From Stramonita haemastoma (taxonomy: Eukaryota > Mollusca > Gastropoda > Neogastropoda > Muricidae), in the NCBI GenBank assembly GCA_030674155.1, contig CM060318.1, forward strand, positions 67,713,488 through 67,777,487: a DNA stretch of 64,000 bases, given 5' to 3'. Below the pieces are notes generated by a model. That model had not been told where the DNA came from, made no database searches, and saw only the letters and a program-made list of their open reading frames with translations. This document shows positions 58,334 through 64,000 of this stretch, one piece after another (position 1 is the stretch's first letter; each line of letters opens with the position of its first letter). The position numbers were made by a program, and so were the translations under genes.

Positions 58334-61300
58334 GCCACTGTGTGTTTAGTTTCCTTGGAGACAGCGTCCAGACCGTATGATTGCAAGAAGTGCTTGGCGG
58401 CCTTCCGTATGGCTCTGCAGTGTCCCAAGACCTTCAGACAGCTTTCCCAGAGCAAATCCTTCCCCTGTGCCACATGCCCTGCTACATTCACTAATCGGCA
58501 GCAACTACTCTCTCACCAAGACACCTGCTGTGGGTCTGTGCCTTTGAAAAGAGAAAAAGATGACGATGGTGCCTCTTTTCACTCATCGCGTACACGACTC
58601 AGAACACTCGTCTCACCACCTGCAGAAGAGCTTGAACAAAAGGTACCAGCAAATATTCCTGGGAAAGGGCATTTGTTTCAGTGTCAGAAGTGTAAGGAAA
58701 CATTTCAGTATCGTTCTGTACTGCTGCGGCATTTGTCCTATCATTCCTTCCAGTATTCCTGTGGAGTTTGCAAGAAAGCGTTCAAACTGAAAGTGGATCT
58801 GCTTGATCATCTCCAGATCATGCATGATGGTCGCATGTTGCTGAGATGTAAATACTGTGAAAAGAAATTTGAAGACATGGCAGAGTTTGACAAACACCTC
58901 TTTAATCATAAGGACGGCACTGTAGTTCCATGCACTGTGTGCAACAAGATCTTCAGCAACTCCCGACTTATGCAGGTCCACATGACAGTAGACCATGGTG
59001 TTTCTCAGTACTGTTTTGAGTGCAGAGTCTGTGGAAAACGGTTCAAAAATGCAAAATTCCTGTCCATTCATATGAGAGTGTCCCACAAAAGTAGACTATC
59101 TGTAGCATGCAAAGTTTGTGGACGAAGATTCAAACAGCCTAAGTATCTTGCTTTCCACATGAAAGCGGCACACAACACAACAAAAGCAGGTGAAACTAAA
59201 CCCCTGACTTGCCGAGCTTGTCAGAAAGTGTTCCATAATAAAGCAGGGTTGGGTGCCCACTTCAGGCTACAGCACGGTGTTTCATTGTCTGTTGGCATGT
59301 CCGCCAGTGGCATTTTCTCTGATCCCTCTCCACCTCCTCCAGACAGTCCTTCTCAGGCCCAGTCTGAAGACGAGTCTACAGATGTCCAGCTGGAATTGAG
59401 GACACCCGGGAACGATGTCGACAGCAGAACCTGTCAGATTTGCCACAAGACCTACAGTAAGAGAAAAGTGCTGCTGACGCATTATCGAAATTTCCACAAA
59501 ATAGAGCCCCCTGGGGTAAAATGTGAGAGAATAAAGTGCCATATCTGTGGCAAAGTGCTGTACTCACAGCAGGGTCTGAAGGTCCATTACAGAGTGCGCC
59601 ATCGACGCAAACCACCCATAGCTGGAGAGGAAGAGTCCAAACTGCCAGGGACTCCAGCCCAGAAACGTCGATTCAGATGTGGGGTGTGTCGCAAGCTCTT
59701 CTTATACAGCTGGAGTTTGCACAGACATCAAAGATTGTATCACAGAAAATATCAGAAAACCACTTGGAGTACGAGACCAGACCCAGTTCAAGCTGTACCA
59801 AACCCCATTCCAACAAAACCAGAACAGGAAACCAAAGCAGACCAGTATATCAGCGCTTCATTAATGGTGAACCCTTTCCGTCAAAGAAGAAAAACAGGAT
59901 GGATTTGTCCTATCTGTTCAAAACCATTTGTATTGCGCAAAACAATGCGTATGCATGTGAAAGCTGACCATCCTAAAAGCTTTAAAGATGAAAGATTTGG
60001 ACGAAGAAAATGCCATAAATGCAAGAAGTCTTGTGGTAGCAGGACAGCGCTGTTTCTTCATTTAAAAACTTGTGGTAAGGAAAAAAGTCAGACACAGCCG
60101 AAAATAACAAATTCGAAGAGATACGGTTGGTTTAAATGCACTATGTGTGAGAGAGTGTTCCACTGGAAACAAAATTTGGTTCGTCATATGCAGTCACGGC
60201 ACAGATTGTCCAAAAACATCATTTTTTATAATCTGAGTCACCAGAAACTTGCACAGCCAGTAGAAAGCCAATCCTCAGGGTTGATGTGGGAACAATATAC
60301 CACATCAGGTGGGAATATCTTTTTGTGTAAGATCTGCAAAGTGTGCTTTACTGTAAACCGTTCTGTGAAAAGACATCTTCAGCGTAGACATGATGGAGGT
60401 TTTGAAGGCTTTGAGTGCCGGTTTCGAGGCTGTAAGAAACTGTTTTCAAGAGATGATGCCTTGATTGATCACATCAGAGAAACTCATCCACAAATGCCTG
60501 TTTATTCCTGCCTGGGTTGTTCTGCTGGATTTGACACTTTAGGCGAACTGCTTAGCCACAGACACAAGAACACCAAGCAGTCCCAGGGACTGAGGCCCAG
60601 CTTTTTGCCTGAGGAGGACTATTTTGCGCAGGAAGATGACTTTTCTTCTTTGTCAGGGGAACAGCAAGAGTGTCGCTACAGATGCATGACCTGTGATATG
60701 GGTTTTCACATCGCCAGAGAGTGGACCAAACACATGCAGGGACATGCTGAAAATCAAGGCCATTTTTCAGAAAGTAAACAACATGAAGAGGTGCTGGAAA
60801 CAAAAGATACGGTCAAAATGAGCATTTTTGATGTTTTGTCTAGCAGCAGCATCTTTTCATGCAAATTCTGCAGAACAATATTTAAAGATGAGAATGACAT
60901 GAATCACCATACGTGTCAACAGCCGGCAGTTACCTACAACCCCCCAAAGAAAAGGCAAAAGAAACACAAGAGCCAAAAGTATGCTCCTGTCAAATGCACA
61001 GTTTGTTTAAAACTTTTTTCACCTTTGTCCATCAAGAAGCATATGAAGAGAATCCATTCTTTACCAATGAAAATTTGCAGTGTCTGCAATATTGTGTTTA
61101 CTGACTTAGAACGCTTCAGCAGACACGTGGAACACCACAAGAAGCAGGAAGGAAATGTACCAGAAGCAGCAACTGCAGTTGGCGACACTGTTGACGACGA
61201 GCTCAATGAAGATTCCGTGACATTCTTCATCTGCCAGCTCTGTGGGGGGCTCTTTCCTGATGCAACTCGCTGGCTTCACATGCGTGCACTGGTGGAAACA

Positions 61301-62469
61301 GCGAAGACATGGCTGTGGGTCAAGAGCAGTTGGAAATGGACCCTACCTTTGAGGGGCAGGCAGATGGTGGACAGAGATCAGGTGAAACTGACCTGAGTAG
61401 GATGTCCAGGTATTCCCTGTCAGGCAGTCAGTCAGCGGATGACACAGACAGCTACACAGAATCCAACAGTGAATATGCTGACTTCAGGGAAAACCCAGCC
61501 ACCCTTTACGGTGATTTAAGGGAAAACCCAGCCACCCATTACGGTGATTTAGGGGAAAACCCTGCCACCCATTACGGCGATATAAGGGAAAACCCTGCCA
61601 CCCATTATGGAGATATGAGGGAAAACCCAGCCACCCTTTATGGAGATGTAAGGGAAAACCCAGCCACCCTTTATGGAGATGTAAGGGAAAACCCAGCCAC
61701 CCATTACGGAGATGTAGGGGATTTCAGTTTTCAGCCAGGGATAGTGATTGAAAGTGTCTCAAGCGGTGGTGTGGAGTTTCAGCCAGGAATAACGATTGAA
61801 AGTGTGGCCAGCAGAATTAAGGTTGAACCAGAAGAAGAAGTCCCAATGAACAACATGGAGGGAAGAGATGACAACCTGGCCAGAGAACAGCTGATGGCCG
61901 CCCCTAGCCTGTCCTTTGATGATGTGCTGATGGACAGCCCACCTGAGCTGGCCCCTACCCCTGACACAATAACCGGCCCCGGGCCTGGTCAGTTGGCTTC
62001 TTCAGAAGAGATGGGACCTGACCCCCAGCAAGCACCGCAGGCTGACACTGACTGCACCCTGCCAGAAACAGGACCCCCCTCTGACAGCGTGTCAGAAAGC
62101 GTGAGTGCAGATCAGCTAACAAATGTAGAAACTGGCACTGGGATCTTAGCTGCAGAAATGATAGACACTGAAACGGATACAACGGCTCCAGCAGATCAAC
62201 CGGCTGAAATGGAGGGAACTGTTCCCTGTGAAGAAGCTGTGCTCGATACTGATGGAATAAATCAGTCTGAAGATGCAGCCGCCGAAGCTGTTAAAGCCAG
62301 TGGATGTGAAGCAGAAGACTCAGGGGCCATGAACAAAGCTCTTGGTGACGAAGCAGAAGCGTTTTCATTTGATCAGCAGCATGGAAATCTGCCGGCTGCT
62401 AAACCATCTGACAGCAGAGAAGATCATGGGGACAACAGAGAACAAGCACAGAATTGTCAGACTCCATAG
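58334..62469 (+). CDS. poly-zinc-finger protein, terminal exon B
   Basis: Acceptor CTCTTTTATTTCAG, phase 0, continuing exon A. Codes about 1,378 residues to TAG 62467-62469 if one missing base near 61260-61310 is allowed for; as given, the finger frame stops at 61396 and the C-terminal frame is open from 61309. About 22 C2H2-type fingers follow one another with irregular linkers, not the TGEKP linker of KRAB-type arrays. Examples: CQKCKETFQYRSVLLRHLSYH, CKVCGRRFKQPKYLAFHMKAA-H, CTMCERVFHWKQNLVRHMQSR-H. Two are C2HC (CATCPATF..HQDTC; CHKCKKSC..HLKTC). After the fingers come the 7 x 11-residue repeat, a doubled FQPGI.IESV motif, the SUMO-consensus IKVEPEE (about 61815) and an acidic Glu/Ala/Asp-rich tail. 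Probably a nuclear regulator; targets unknown. Not matched to a named family. Confidence 0.92.
61486..61716 (+). repeat. seven 33-bp coding repeats (RENPATHYGDL)
   Basis: Seven exact-length units encode (R/G)ENPAT(H/L)YGD(L/I/M/V) in the frame of the C-terminal part of exon B. Synonymous differences exist between units (TACGGT, TACGGC, TATGGA), but no unit has a frameshift or stop. Confidence 0.97.
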
Positions 62470-62937
62470 TGTGTCCATGGGAAGCTGACATGGTCATCAT
62501 TCACTTTGGTCAGGTGGCAGACTACAGAGAATTGCAAAGTATTTTGTAGGCTCTGAATATAAAACAACTACAGAACTAAACTCTGGGGCCAAAGACCAGA
62601 CTGGAATAACAGTACTTATTTGTAAGAGGAAAACCCTTGGGTTTTTTTTTACGTTCATCATTTCATGTTAATGGTGAACCCACTGAAGCTGAGTAGTCAG
62701 TAAGCATCATCCATTGTGTGATGGTTGATTTGCCCCTATTTGATCTGTGTGGCGAGTTTTCACAGTTTTCATTCAGGCAATAACAAAACTGTAGAAGCCC
62801 ATTGTTGTGCTGTTGGTGAAATCTGATTATCATAACACCAGGTTTGGTTTAGAATTCTTTGCTTTTGTGCTTCCTGTCAGAATCCACAGTTTTTTATTTT
62901 TTCATTTTATAAAAAATAATTTATTATTTAAGAAAAA

Positions 62938-63035
62938 AATATTTTATATCGAGGATAATGGGATAGCACTCATGTGCTTTTTTTCATCCAGTCCCCATGT
63001 GTATGCAGTTGTGTAAATATCGTCATCTGTTCATC
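62938..63035 (-). mobile_element. SINE family B fragment
   Basis: TTTTATATCGAGGATAATGG, CACTCATGTGC and CATCCAGTCCCCATGTGTAT. Confidence 0.82.
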
Positions 63036-63587
63036 TTTGAGATTCATTGTGGACTGTTAATTGAAACAGCATGATGACAACCATTATTCTTCTCGATTAG
63101 GTGGGCTTTATTACAGTTCCTGTATCACACATTCTGTGGAAAAACCATTTGCAAAAATAAACACAACCCTCTATTCCTGTTCAGAAATCAGATTGTTGCA
63201 AATTGTTGTGAAATTCATCATGGGTTTGTACTGGCTTCTATCCAGAAATGAAGATTGAAAGGCCAGTGCATATGATTGGCTTTTGTCATTCAAGCACACA
63301 CTGTATGGGCTGAGATACTATCATGGGATTTTACAGGATTTCCATTCTGCAATGTTATTCTTCCATATTGCATTTTGTAGGTATCCTATAGATTTCATTC
63401 GCAAAAATATTTTTTAGTATTTTGAGTGTGTCTTTTTTAAAAACGCGTTTTATAACATGGGGATGATAAACTATGCGGAATGGCTGGCATCCTCAGCACA
63501 CCCGGATTTTATTGGTTCTAAGGAAGGAATTAATTTGCTTTGTTACTAAAAGCAAAATAGCTTCATTCATTAAAAAAAAAAATTAAT

Positions 63588-63760
63588 TCTTTATATCAAG
63601 GATAATGGAGTAAGCACGTGTGCTTTTTTTCACATCCAGTCCCCCTGTGTATGCAGTTTTGTAAATTTTGTCGCCTGTTCTCACTGGAACATAATGGCCT
63701 GCTCTTTTGAAAAGCGGAAGAGGATTTAATGTATGCGCAAGATATTCAGTTTGCATGTGT
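63588..63760 (-). mobile_element. SINE family B fragment
   Basis: TTTATATCAAGGATAATGGA, ACATCCAGTCCCCCTGTGTA, TTTTGAAAAGCGGAAGAGG and TATGCGCAAGATATTCAG. Confidence 0.85.
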
Positions 63761-63937
63761 TTCAGATTGAATATGTAGGATGTATCTTTATTTGAAGGGA
63801 TTAGGAAATGTTGGTTTGAACTTGAAGTGAATGTTACTGGAGCCACTGAAACCGAATGAGATGACAGCCCTGATATGGCTTTTGTGGTAGGTAGGGCTGT
63901 AAACAACATGAAATGAGTTTTATTTTCATTCCACAGC

Positions 63938-64000
63938 TAGAGCCCAAGGTTCACCAGTGGTGAGATTTTTTGTATGCGACTGTTTACGCACCACAAAGGT
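63938..64000 (-). mobile_element. SINE family C fragment, cut by the window edge
   Basis: CTAGAGCCCAAGGTTCACCAG, TTTGTATGCGACTGTTTACG, CACCACAAAGGT: reversed 3' body of family C. Confidence 0.8.

Larger units (their letters stand above)
62470..64000 (+). other. zinc-finger gene 3'UTR and flank
   Basis: Follows the TAG at 62467. A possible poly(A) signal AATAAA lies at 63156-63161 with a GT-rich stretch downstream (GATTGTTGCAAATTGTTGTG). SINE fragments are listed separately. No further gene recognised. Confidence 0.55.

Overview
This window is animal nuclear DNA. It has spliced genes with GT-AG introns, long AT-rich introns, very long GT/CA, CTTT/GTCT and AAT microsatellites, many G or C homopolymers and several tRNA-headed SINE families. 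The SINE types and microsatellite style suggest a lophotrochozoan, most likely a gastropod mollusc. That assignment is inference; no species was identified.

Left part (1-9,976, + strand): the last six exons of a POFUT2-type protein O-fucosyltransferase. They join in phase into about 299 codons ending at a stop at 9974-9976; the N-terminal exons lie to the left of the window. Its introns hold SINEs, microsatellites, a possible TTAA-bounded transposon and a 48-bp minisatellite. That minisatellite repeats the 3' splice site of one exon together with the first 10 exon bases. From 9,977 to about 23,400 there is only 3' flank and intergenic DNA: SINEs of four families, a LINE relic, an inverted repeat and microsatellites.

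Middle part (23,388-54,137): a 15-kb segment present twice, on either side of a 100-N gap (39,134-39,233). Each copy carries the 5'UTR/first coding exon (636 codons, two C2H2 fingers) of a large zinc-finger gene. The copies are nearly identical but differ by homopolymer indels and three transposon insertions: a 2.8-kb truncated LINE only in copy 1, and a 1,056-bp TTAA (piggyBac-like) element and a 938-bp hAT-like element only in copy 2. The gap falls exactly where copy 1 ends and copy 2 begins, so the simplest reading is two unmerged haplotypes scaffolded end to end, not a real tandem duplication.

Right part (54,138-64,000): intron with two minisatellites and a nested MITE, then the terminal exon (58,334-62,469) of the same gene. 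It encodes about 22 more C2H2-type fingers, a seven-copy 11-residue repeat and a SUMO-consensus motif. One apparent single-base frameshift near 61,260-61,310 separates the finger region from the acidic C-terminus. Exon A plus exon B would give a nuclear poly-zinc-finger protein of about 2,014 residues.

The two genes have no evident functional link. Besides the splice-site minisatellite, the most unusual content is the set of recently mobile non-autonomous DNA elements with exact empty sites in the other copy.
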